A stretch of DNA of 64,000 nt from Chamaecyparis obtusa (lineage: Eukaryota; Streptophyta; Pinopsida; Cupressales; Cupressaceae). The notes beneath the pieces were generated by a model that was not told the origin of the DNA, ran no database searches, and saw only the letters and a program-made list of their open reading frames with translations. The stretch is taken from positions 2,832,001 through 2,896,000 of the forward strand of contig BSBK01004089.1 of the NCBI GenBank assembly GCA_027943335.1. The letters run 5' to 3'. This document shows positions 33,446 to 44,399 of the stretch, piece by piece. Each line of letters begins with the position of its first letter. Position 1 is the first letter of the stretch. The translations under genes and the position numbers were made by a program.

Positions 33446-34618
33446 TCACTTCCTTCGCCAAAATCCATGTTTTGGCTGAGCTCTTGTGCGATTGGAGGCA
33501 CTAGCAATGGCGTTTTCATAAATTGTCCACAGTGTTTCAGACTTCTTGATCTTTCTAACAAATCTTGCCTTTGCCATATTCATTACCGTCAAAAGAGGGA
33601 TATCGAAGTCATTGATGGATTTGATTTTCTGCCAGATCAGAAACCTTGGCCTCATAGTCTTTTCCACATTGATTTGCAACAAGTTAGCGTGCTTCACTAC
33701 AATATTTGCAGGGAGCTTCATGTCATTAACTATAAAGTTCATCTTTTCACTCACATTTTCCTTGGAGAGATAAAAGACTAGAGGGACGGCTCTAAGTACT
33801 TGCAAGGCTTCTTCAGCCGAGAGCCCGCAGAGTTTGAGATTCTCAATCTTGGCCTCTAACGTTTCTGTGCGACTAATAGCCACTATAGCTACAATATATT
33901 TGTACATTTTGCTGTCTTTGTCAGCGCCAATCTTGTTGATGAGATCCACTTGTGCGGGGATTAGAGACGTTCGTGCGAGAACAAGCGAGTATACCTGTAA
34001 GAAGCTTACGAGCTTCGTCCCAAAGAAACCCCATCCTTCCCAGAAAGCAAGAGAGGGCTTCAGGGTCTTCTCCAAGCTACATCTGAGAAGTCCTGAAGAT
34101 CTTAACAGGGTTTTAACGAGCACATCCTGGGACTGAAATACATCCTTCAGAAACTCCATCGTGGGAAGAAGCTTGTTCTCCAGGCTATAGGACAATAGGT
34201 CCGGACTTCTCGTCAAAACTTTAGCCAGATTTAGACCCACAATACCGAAATCTTCCAGTAGTTTGAGCTTAGGTTCCAATATTTCTTCTGCATATGCGAT
34301 GACCTGGGGTTTTATCCTTAATATTTTGGCGATTTGGACTTCAAAGAGGCCGTGCTTCTTCAATAAATGAATAACCTTCTCTACGTTGTCAAGGGTTCGA
34401 AGGTTCTGCAATTGAGGTTGCAATTTGAGAATCCGAGTGATGTCCGCCTCAGACAGGTTAAGTTGGGTGGAGGCAAACTGTGAAAAGAGGTTCTGCGAAT
34501 GAGCTTTACTTGAGAAAACATTACGAAAATGGAATGGGTGAACAATTGACAGTTTGCAGTATAAATTGGAGTTCATAAGAGCTACTGCAAATCTACAGCA
34601 TGACATTGTGTTCATCAT
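33446..34618 (-). CDS. mTERF-family protein, organelle-targeted
   Basis: 390 codons from ATG at 34618 to TGA at 33446, with no break. The open frame runs six codons further upstream, but only to a GTG, and the bases before the ATG (TTGTGGTTGCAG) look like a splice acceptor, so I place the start at the first ATG. The N-terminal 45 residues are basic, hydroxylated and without acidic residues, which suits a mitochondrial or plastid presequence. The rest is a chain of mTERF helical repeats of about 35 residues, e.g. LNLSEADITRILKLQPQ, FEVQIAKILRIKPQVIA, VGLNLAKVLTRSPDLLSYSLE and LLRSSGLLRCSLEKTLKP. These proteins bind organelle nucleic acids and act in transcription termination, splicing or ribosome assembly (family knowledge); which role applies here cannot be told. 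Plants have large mTERF families and the length is typical. No frameshift or stop, unlike everything around it. Confidence 0.88.
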   Translation of the reverse strand: MMNTMSCCRFAVALMNSNLYCKLSIVHPFHFRNVFSSKAHSQNLFSQFASTQLNLSEADITRILKLQPQLQNLRTLDNVEKVIHLLKKHGLFEVQIAKILRIKPQVIAYAEEILEPKLKLLEDFGIVGLNLAKVLTRSPDLLSYSLENKLLPTMEFLKDVFQSQDVLVKTLLRSSGLLRCSLEKTLKPSLAFWEGWGFFGTKLVSFLQVYSLVLARTSLIPAQVDLINKIGADKDSKMYKYIVAIVAISRTETLEAKIENLKLCGLSAEEALQVLRAVPLVFYLSKENVSEKMNFIVNDMKLPANIVVKHANLLQINVEKTMRPRFLIWQKIKSINDFDIPLLTVMNMAKARFVRKIKKSETLWTIYENAIASASNRTRAQPKHGFWRRK

Positions 34619-34651
34619 GGAAGCCACTGCAACCACAACAGAATAAGAAGC

Positions 34652-34660
34652 TTAGGGTTT
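34652..34660 (-). promoter_or_regulatory. Telo-box upstream of the mTERF start
   Basis: Minus-strand AAACCCTAA, 34 bases before the start codon and just upstream of the putative splice acceptor. This motif is common near plant genes for organelle and translation functions (established knowledge). A nine-base match can also occur by chance. Confidence 0.4.
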
Positions 34661-35339
34661 ACAACAAGAGAAGGCGTAGGGTCAGGTACAAACTGAAGTT
34701 TTGTTCTTAAAATAATCTCTAACTTCGTAGTCTTTCAACCCTCGATTATTTAAAGAAGTGGAGAGATACTTAGGATCTTATCTAAAGTTGTTAATTAGGT
34801 TGTGGTTTTATGGAAGGGGTTGTCACTTTTCAGGGTATTTTAAAGGATGTGGTCTCATGAATTTTAAACTCTAACATTTAGGAAGGTGGGGTTGTGCATA
34901 AGAAAAATAAGTTAAAAAAATATTTTACCACCAAAATCATTTTTTAGAGAAATTCTAAAATTAAATATTTGACAAATGGCAAAAAAAACATTCTTAAACT
35001 GGTGGGGCAATTTCTAGCCCAACCCCTTTTGTACCCACTTTCTAAAAAGTAGGAGCTCATGTTTTGAAGGAGAAGATTCTAAATAATCTCATAGTCAATC
35101 AAAAAAAATTTCATAGGAGCACCCTCTTCCTCAAAAATAGCATTTAAGCTCCCCTTGTGGGACCCCTATCTTAGGGAAGGTCCTTATGTATCTACTTGGC
35201 TTATTTCCATCCATTCTAAAGTAATTTGTATATTTAATTTCATTGTTTATTTTATCACGCATTGTATTTTTTAATAAAATTAGTAACAATATATTTTGTA
35301 CATAAAAGTTGGAGAAAAAATAAGGGAATAAAAAAGGAG

Positions 35340-36370
35340 AGAAACCATTGTTGGAACTTTATCTTCAAAATGTTGCATTAGTTGGAGTTTGGTCCTAAGT
35401 TTTGCAAACCTATTGAAATGTTATTTACATATGCTAATGCTCAATTGATAATTAATGAGGACATGCTTAACCCTCCTTTACAACACTCTATTAGACAAGG
35501 TTGTCCCTTCTCTCCCTTTCTCTACGTGCTCACAGGTGATGCTCTTAGTTATTTGTTGTAAATATGCAATCAATTGAATAAGATCAAGGGTATTACCATC
35601 CCAAATAATTCAGTTGTGTTGAATTCTCATTTCGTTGATGATAGTTTGCTTTTCCTTGAGAATTCTGAAGAAGAGATCACTAACACTTTGGATGCTCTCG
35701 ATTTTTATCGTTCAATTTCTGGTTCCAAGCTTGCTTATCACAAAACAAAATTACTTATGATGCAAATAGATCCTACACCTCTTGGGGTTCCTAAGGAATG
35801 GAAGCTAATCAAGCATCGCTAGATTTCTCATTATTTGTTCAATCCATTTGGTTTGGGTGTTTCTTTGTTTGATATATGAAAATAGTTTCTCAATAAAACC
35901 AAAATAAAATTAAACTCATGGGAAAACAATTTTCTATCTTTAGCTGGCAAGATTCAAGTGGTGAATCGTATTTTCTTAGTGTCACGTATTTATTACTCTT
36001 CTTGTTGGATGCCCTCCAAAAGAAGTTATAATAACCTTATTAAACTTGTTCACCACTCTCTTTGGTCTAATTGGAGTGATAATGAGGGTTTCAAATATAC
36101 TTCATGGATTCATTGTATTCAACCTAAATCAAAAGGAGGATTGGGCCTTTCAAATCCCCAAACTCAAGGGATTTGCTTGGTTGCTAAGTGGATAATTAGA
36201 GTGGTCAGTGGTAATTAGCCATGGAAAGAGTTGGTTCAGTTTTGTATTAACCAAGCCTCCATTAAAAAACATGGAAACTTATCAAGTGGGTTGATAAAAT
36301 TCTATTAGCCCATTCATTTCATGCCAAAGCATCATTTCCTTTTAAGGATGGAAATTGTAGAACCAGCTAC
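35340..36370 (+). pseudogene. LINE reverse-transcriptase (ORF2) fragment
   Basis: The + strand reads EMLFTYANAQLIIN, SIRQGCPFSPFLYVL (the RQGCPLSP block of non-LTR RT), HFVDDSLLFLENSEEEI (F-x-DD catalytic box), SGSKLAYHKTKLL (the SGL..N..KS block), AGKIQVVNRIFLVSRIYY and CIQPKSKGGLGLSNPQTQ (the RT-tail P...GGLG motif). Order and spacing match plant L1 ORF2 palm to thumb (family knowledge). Several stops (near 35560, 35821, 35878, 36216) make it dead. The endonuclease half is missing. Element C2 inserted at its right end. Confidence 0.85.
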
Positions 36371-38752
36371 TAAGCATAGTGTAGACACCTAAATTTGATT
36401 AATGATTTTAATTAAATTGAGTCATCTTACTTGCGTTATTGATTGAATAATCATTTATTATTTAATTGATTAATGTTACCCTTCTAGCTAAATTAATTAA
36501 TTAATTAGCTATAGTCTAATTAATCTAATGGAAACCCATAACCATGTTTAATTAATCAAATCTTCTTCCTCTATTAATTTAAATGGTCATTTCTTTCTAT
36601 TTTCCATCTATTTCTACTTGAAAAACTAACCACATACTAAGGTTTTTTGTTTTTTGAGGTGTTTTTACAAGGTTTTCATGTTTTTCTAGGTTTGAAGCTA
36701 AAAGAAGAGGCTTGGGCGACATCATTCCCAAGACCAAATTTTGCACAACTCAAAAAAATCCACCTACGGGAATTCTCTAACAGCTAACAAGATCACCAGT
36801 ACAACTTGAGGGATCTCATTCTTGCAACCAAAGGCCTCTCAACCTCCCAAAACCCATTTTTCTCTTCTATCTTAAAATTTTGTTTTTACACAGTCCTGTG
36901 AGAATGCAGTTTGACCCCACAGGAACGTGTTATTTGTAAGCCTTAAGGTAGACAAAAAATCACGTCTTAAACCTCTATCAGTTATTTTCATCGCTACTTG
37001 TGCTTGCAGGACTGAGGGTTTACCCCATGGGATTGTGAGTTGACTTTGTGGGATCGTAGGTATAATATTTATTATTTTGTCAGTTTTTCTGCAACTCTAG
37101 TTTTTTATTTTTATCTGACGGATCTACAGGGTTGCATGCGTGGCCCGTGGGATTGCTTTCCAAAACTATGTTTTATGTGTATGTGTAGATTCGCAAGATT
37201 GAAGTCTCTACTTGTGGGAACGCTAAATTTTTTGATTTTTTTTAAAATTAAAATCAACCCACATTTAAATTTGGTACACTAAAATAAATGTTGTTTGCCT
37301 CACATCAAACTTCACACTTCAATTTTTGTGCAATGAAAACAAACAAAGGTTAAAAAGAACCCTCAAATTTTTACACTACAATTTGGGTTTTAAAATCAAA
37401 CACACTTGAGTCTTTAATGCCTAAAGGTCTTTAAAAAAAAAGCAATGACAAACACTTCAATTTGAGCTTGAAATGAGCTCATACAATCTTGAATACTAAA
37501 GGAGTAAAATACTTTTCCTTTTTTGCAAAACAAATTTTTCCTTCCAAGCATTGCTCTTATTTTTCCAAACTGAACCATACATGCTAAACATGAGTGTCTT
37601 TTTTCATAGATAGAAAGCACTTAGGTAATTAATTATCAATTTGGAAAGAATGAGTTTTTTATGTGTTCGAAGAAGTTTTTTTCAACACTTCCTTAGAGCT
37701 TTTATTTCATTGCAAATATTTGTTAGTTAAGCGATGTAAAAATAATTAATTTGTATTTGTATCCTCTCCCCTCACCTTCGTGGAACTTGGGTGAAGAGAA
37801 AGATCAAATTTAAATAGTTTTACTTCTAGCAAGGCCTATCTAGAGGGTGTGCTTCCCCTTTAGAGGATGACCTCAAACCAATAAATACCTCAGCCAGTAT
37901 ATAAATAAGACTGTGAGTAAACTATGGTTTTATATTCAACCAAGCTTAGGCGTGGTGTGCAGATGATAGTTTGGATAGGGAAAACTTGTCTAAGGAGCCG
38001 ATGTGGTCCATTAGGCTCTTAAGTGAGTCACACCATGTACAAATGATTGGGTAGATGTTATGGAAACACTAAAAGCCATTAACTAGAAACCTACCCGATC
38101 TACCCCTAAAAGTTAGATAATCTTTGTACAAGGAGGATAGTAACCTCCCCAAGACACTCATTGGACATCATTCCATCCTTGAGTGTTTAGATTTGGCTAA
38201 TACGACATTATTTTACCCATTGTGTGGTCCGCAGTGGTCGTACTCTAATTTTCTCTCGGGTGTGTGCCTAAGTTTGTGAGCAAAGGTTTTCAAAACTAAT
38301 TTGATTCCATAGGGTAGAATTTCTTGGGCATGTTTTTGTTGTTACAAAACCAATGAAAATATTTTGAACATACACAAATGAAGAGTGTCACAAGAAAATA
38401 TTTTTTTAAATTAGTCCAAACTTTGTCCAAATTTCTAGTCCAAAATCATCACAATCTCCAAAATTTTGTCATCCTAGGTTCATAATTGCATCCTTGCAAT
38501 CATCCCATGTAATTTTATTCTTGTATTAGTATTCTCGTTTACCATGAGGTCCTCCTTTTCTCTATATATCCTAGAGTAGTAGAGTCATCTTTTTCATTCC
38601 TCATCCCCTTTCCATCTTCTAGAGTCAGCCCTTCTTTCTATCTTGAGCTTAATCCAAATCTCAGTCTAAGCTTATTATTCATCCTAATCTGAGCTTTAGT
38701 TTTTCATCCATCTTCATCCTTCATCCCTGTCTAAACTCATTAGATAATAGTC

Positions 38753-39997
38753 ATGTTACAATCCCATTATGATGATTTTGGTCACCTTACCTTTTCTTCT
38801 ACTTTATCCTATTCCAATGATGATGAGATTCTTGTTGATCATGATGAGCACATTAAAAACCTTAACAATATTTCTCCAAACATCCTCCAAAATCCAAACT
38901 ACCCCATCATTCCTCCGTACATACCCACTAATACTCCTTATCATACCTTTGACAAGGGAAATCCATTATGTTATCCATCCACACCTCCCTCCTATAGCAC
39001 ATCTACATATCCCCCTCATGTGGCATTCCTACCCCCATATTCTATCATGATCATCTCTCAATCTCCATCTTCCCACAATAGCCCTACCTCCTACATCCCT
39101 AATCCAAATCCACCATCTCATTATCCTCTAGTTCCTTCAATCTATAATTATAATACCTCTACTATTGTCAATCTATCATCCACTGTGTAATGCCTTTCTC
39201 CTCCATCCCCTCCATCCTATCTCAATCCACCATCTTCCATTTTTACCCACGTTAGTGCAAATCCCCTTTCACAATCCACATACATCCCTCAATCTACTTC
39301 ATATTCAGTACCCCAATCCATGGATCCTACCCTAGCAATTAGTCAATCTAATTCACAAGTCACCTCCATGTCTACTTATGTGAACTATCTATCTATGCCA
39401 TCTTCCATACCTATTCCTACACCATCATTCATCCTAGCAAGTTCACGATCCATTGCTACACCTTCATATGTGGACAACCTCAGCTTTCCACCATCTGCAC
39501 ATGCTAATCCACCACCTCAACCTCCAACACACAAGTCTCTGAGGAGTTTCACAAGGAAGCCAATACAAAATCCCTCTCCTAAATTTAATGAGTCATGTCA
39601 TCTCAATCCCTCATATGAAACTACCAGTGATGAGGCCTTTCCATCTCTCACACCTATCATCCTTCTTCCATCCACCCCACTTATTGATCCTTTTCCATCT
39701 CCTAACCCCATTCAATCCCTTCCATCCATTGACTCCATCCAATTCCCATCCACATCTTCTTCTAGCATTTTCCAAACTCCATCCAATGAACCTCATGATT
39801 CCACCCTTCTTCCCTCTATCACAATTGCACAACCTCCCATCCTTCCATCCACTTTACTTGAAGAGTCCATCCATACACCCCCCATCACTTTCCTTATCCC
39901 AATGCTCCTAGAAATATACCACCACATGAAAATCCTATTCATATCATCTAGCTATCCAAAATCAAACATCAATCAACCCATCCAATCACATCCTTAG
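38753..39997 (+). pseudogene. Pro/Ser/Thr-rich ORF of C2, one internal stop
   Basis: 415 codons in one frame, interrupted only by a TAA at 39187-39189. It starts MLQSHYDDFGHLTFSS and has an acidic patch (NDDEILVDHDEH). It continues as Pro/Ser/Asn-rich sequence with motifs such as PPSYSTSTYPP and NPNPPSHYP, then a basic THKSLRSFTRKP patch near residue 265, and ends in KSNINQPIQSHP. No signal peptide, zinc knuckle, protease or RT motif. The better preserved of two copies. Function unknown; one possibility is a structural protein of a non-autonomous family. Confidence 0.5.
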
Positions 39998-40240
39998 TCT
40001 TGTTCCCAGTCTTGATCACAATCCAATCATCCCTCTATCATAATTGTACAACCTCCCATCATTCCATCCACTTTACCTAAAGATACCATCCATACACCCC
40101 CTATCACTTTCCTTATCCCAATTCTCCTAGAAATATACCACCACATGAAAATCATATTCATATTATCTAGCTATCCAAAATCAAACATCAATCAACCCAT
40201 CCAATCACATCCTTAGTCTTGTTCCCAACCTTGATCACAA
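39815..40240. repeat. 219-bp tandem duplication at the end of the C2 ORF
   Basis: The same unit as at 15701-16120: TCTATCACAATTGC at 39815 and TCTATCATAATTGT at 40034. The second copy has drifted more than the first and lies after the ORF stop. Confidence 0.88.
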
Positions 40241-41630
40241 TCCAATCATCATCATGGGATGCATTCTTCCCAATCCTTATTTTATTCAAGACATATCATT
40301 CCCTCATCACCCTATCCACCTTCAATCCATCTTGGCTTTTTAGCTTTCGCTAGGGATCATCATGCATTTCTTTGCACCATCATCAACCACCCCAAGCCCA
40401 TGTAGATCTTATAACTAGTGTCTTGTATATAATGTCAGTCATGTATCCACCTAGGTTCATTTGTGTGTGTGTCTTTAGGTTACATCCTTTGTGTCATTTA
40501 ATCCTTGTGTCATCATGACCTTTGTCCCTATCTAGTTGGTTCTTTAGCAATCATCCCATAATCCCTTTGAGATTCTTGTATCTTTCTTGTCTCTTGTCAA
40601 AGGAATCCTAGTCTATCAATCCATCACTGGTCTTTACAAGATGTATGCTTCCTCATATCAGACCAATCAAATGAGTCATCATCCATCATCCTCCCTCTGG
40701 AAAAAGATATGCAAGATGCTTGTTATTTCTTTGGTGCTTTCGGATCTTTGTTTATCTTTTGAGATTCTTTGTTTCACTTCCTCATGATCACCATGATCCT
40801 TTATATCATGGTGTGTTGTGAATGGTGACACTAGGGGAAAGGTCTTGATTTGTTTTTTGTTTACAATTTAGTTCAATACAACCCTTACATTTGCAACATG
40901 TGATCCTCTGTGGTTGCATGATGCACTTGGAAAATTATGTTTGCTTGTGGGTTCCCCAACATCATTTCCACACTGCTTCCCTTAGATTTAGGTGTGATGT
41001 TGGGGAAATCCTTGCATGTTTTTTAAGTCATTACCATGCAACATCTTTAACAAGGCCTTGAGTTCTTCATAACCTTGGTAGGTCTTGGATATTGCTAAAT
41101 CAAAACAAGTTCTCACTATATGACATCTCCCGTTGGGAGTGTTCTAGCTCAAGATTCTTATGTATCTATCCATTTATTATTCACTCATTATGCATGTATC
41201 CTCTCATCCATTTCTAGAGCACACTTGTTTTCTCTTCAACCCACTTGTCCTCTTAAGGGGAAATCATCATACTTATCTCCCATCATCCTTCCTCCTAGTT
41301 ACTCTTCTGAATGATTGGGGAACCTTTTCTAATTCAATCATCTTCTTTCAAGCTCCATGTCTTAATCTTCTTTGAAATGATGATACTTCGTAACACCATC
41401 TCAAAGGGAGACAAAATGTAGACACCTAAATTTTATTAACAATTAATTAAATTTAGTCATCTTACTCATGTTATTGATTGAATAATCATGATTATTTAAT
41501 TGATTAATGTTGCCCTTGTAGCTAAATTAATTTAATTAATTGGATATAGTCTAATAAAATCTAATGGAAACTCATAACCATTTAATTAATTAAATCCCCT
41601 TTCTCTATTATTTAAATAAATACCTTTATT

Positions 41631-43760
41631 TGTGTGTGTGAAAATTGTACCTGTTCAGAAGACACAACACATCAGTAAAACATTATTGATTAATGACTAG
41701 AAAATAAGTAATAAAGAGATATATCATTAGCCAAGCGATTTACTGCCTTCTAGTAGATGCGAGTATGGTATTCTCATAATATGACTGAGATCAGTGACAA
41801 TGCAACATCTAAACAAAGGATTTGAATGTAAAAATTATGAAATGAATGCAAGATTAATCTATATTTTTGGATTTTCTATGCAAAATAACTATAAAAGCTA
41901 TATGAAAAATGTTCTAAAAACTTGAAAACAATGAATTGAATCTATGCTATGAATGCAAAATCAATAAATCAATGTTAACAATGGATCTCCAAAGTTGTGC
42001 AATCTCAAGGATTCGACAGTATGGTGTTGCTATTCTCCAAATTCGTGATTGTTTGTAAAGGATTGAGGCCTGTTTATATAGAAATCCAGGGTTTGAGAAC
42101 TCATGGAAAAGCCAAAAATCACTCCTTGATAAACTCAAATTGATTGGTGAGTTATCAAGAAATTAGAAATAGTCATCTCAGTAAAATCATGCAAAACAAC
42201 TTTTTAACTCAAATTAGAAGTTGAGATCACTCCAATCTGCTTTTCAACTCACAATCACATGTTAAGTTTAGAAAGTTAACAAATTGAATTCAATAGTTGA
42301 TTTTGAGTTTAACCAATCTTCTGATTTTTGCATAGATAATTGTTGATTTATTTAATTTCCATGTGTTTTATTCTCAACTTAACTGATTTAATCAATTAAA
42401 CAACTGATTTATAGGTTAATCAATTATTTTAATCAAACTTTATCCAAAATTATATTATTAAATTTGACAATTTGATTTTAATCAATTAAATAAATATTAA
42501 GTGGCTAAATTAAATCTTTTGTGGTTAAGAATAAATTAAATTAAATCTAATTAAAATAATTAAGTGGCTAAATAAAGATTAATTAATTAAATATTTAACA
42601 TATTCAATTAATCTTACTTTGGATAAATAAAATAATATCATTTATCGCCAAATAATATTAATCAGAGATAATTAGGATATACTAAGAATATTCAAGAATA
42701 TTCCCCGATGCAGAATTAGAATAAGATCAATTAGGGTTTTGATAATTTGATGTGCAGATGTGCCTTAGGTTAGGACTTTAGGGTCGATTTCAATCAATTT
42801 GTGGATGTAGGAGGTCAATGGTACTAGAGCCCATTTTTGGGGTATTACATTTTGCCCCTCTTTAAATTACTGTGTGAAGTGCAGTGGTTCAAAGATAAAT
42901 CTATTTTGATGAGATCCAAACTCAGTTATGTGATGGAGAAACTGATCCTGGTTGACTAACCAAGTCTGAGACAAAAATCAATTGAAAGATTTGTAGATGT
43001 TGATTCAAGTCCTGATTAACCAAAGAATCGAGATGATGTTAACAGTAACAACAATGAACCGATGATTACGAAGAAGTGATAAAACACCTAATTCTGAACC
43101 TATGATTATGGGGAATTGACTATCCTGACTCCAGACCTGATTGTCCAAAGGAATCGAAAGGATGCCAAATTTGAACCCTTCAGTTACGAAGAATCAAGGA
43201 AATAACACTAATGAACCAATGGTTATGAAGAGCTGATACAGTTTATAAGATTAAAAGAACACCAGATTGATATGGATTTTGATGAATCTGATATGCCCCA
43301 AGCGACGTGGACTTTGATAAGTCAACAATTAGACGTGGTTGTCTTGATTGCTGAAGAAATTTGAAAAAGAACAAATTTGATAAATGATTAATGATATAGA
43401 ATACCATGCCCCCTTCAGGATTAAAATTGAAATCTAGCGAGAAAGCCAATGTGAAATGATTAGAAGCAATGTAATCGATTGTAGAAGTGGTTGTACACGT
43501 CTGGAGATGCATTTTTCCATCATTTAGGGGTCATGTTGACCAAGTGTGACTAGGTTTGACCATGAGTTGACCATGGTTGACCAAGTTAAAATTTTGAAAG
43601 CCTGATGTTAAATAATTAGATAAGTTAAGTTCTAGATTTTTGTGATGTCATGAAGGTCGATTAAGCAAGAAGTTAGCTGTCCTAGGTCCAAAAATTTTAA
43701 TCATGATTTTGACAAAGTAAACGATCTCAAATTTTGATTCAGATCTCGAAAATGGGTTCA
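41631..43760 (-). repeat. LTR X (outer LTR of B1)
   Basis: 2130-bp copy matching 54936-57060 from end to end with many small differences. Read on the minus strand it begins TGAACCCATTTTCGAG and ends CACACACACA, i.e. TG...CA. It interrupts the C2 3' LTR. The adjacent 5 bp (TTATT) could be half of a target duplication, but the partner lies outside the window. It includes the phrase ACATTTTGCCCCTC near 42847, shared with the other copy. Short ORFs in it look fortuitous. Confidence 0.75.
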
Positions 43761-44399
43761 AAACTTCAAAATTAGCTAGGGGTGCAATTTTCATGCAAAA
43801 TGGGGCACTTTGAAAATTTAGGTCAAAACTTATATAAGACGAGAAAGTATCATTTTCAAATCATTTGTGTGATTTGACTTTAGAGATTCTGTGGAGCCCT
43901 CTAAGCAAGAAAGTGGTGGTCCTCATGTCTTCTCATTGATTTGAGTGATCCAGGTGATATCAACGACCTCGAAAGTATGGACATTCGGTATGTGGACCTC
44001 GAAGCCTCTTTTGAATAATTTTAGCATGTTTTTAATTGCTTTTTAGGATTTTTTAGAATGTTTTACGCATTTTTAATTTTTGCTTCATGGGATGTCATAT
44101 TACTACAATTAGCATGTCGTACAACATTTTAAGTCCAAACCAAATGACGAATCCACTGTAGTATAGAGTCGTATGAAACATACCCAAGAGTCGTACGACA
44201 TTTCATCGCATCCATCAGTTGTCGTACGGGAATTGATGGATTGTTGTATGAGAGCTAAATGTCGTATGGGTAGTTGTATAGTGTCGTACAACACTTAACA
44301 CTAGTTTTTGATATTCTGAAATGTCATATGAAAAATAGTGAGCATTTTTAAGGCATTTAGCAATTTTTTTCAAAAAAAAAATTTTCTCATCTGGATTCT
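43761..44399. other. Spacer between LTR X and the PMD pseudogene
   Basis: A TATA-like TATATAAG on the + strand at 43831-43838 and six GTCGTA(C/T) words between 44116 and 44292 lie upstream of the + strand PMD reading frame. No gene. This sequence has no counterpart beside the other LTR (57060). Confidence 0.5.
44116..44292. repeat. Cluster of six GTCGTA(C/T) motifs
   Basis: Copies start at 44116, 44168, 44190, 44221, 44261 and 44283. The one at 44190 is the palindrome GTCGTACGAC. They lie 110-280 bp before the PMD start codon. Confidence 0.7.

Larger units (their letters stand above)
36380..41630 (+). mobile_element. Element C2: LARD-like LTR retrotransposon (3' LTR cut)
   Basis: LTR starts TGTAGACACCTAAATTT at 36380 and 41417, the second one directly after a polypurine tract CAAAGGGAGACAAAA (41402-41416). 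Internal DNA is collinear with C1 and holds no enzyme domains, only the Pro/Ser-rich ORF. The 5' LTR follows the 3' LTR pattern for about 220 bp and then diverges, suggesting an internal deletion. The 3' LTR stops at 41630, where the B1 LTR begins. Confidence 0.78.

Noticed and set aside
43831..43838. TATATAAG as the promoter of the B1 LTR
   Set aside because: It lies outside the segment shared by the two LTRs and on the strand opposite to B1, so it cannot be the LTR promoter; kept only as a possible promoter for the PMD frame.
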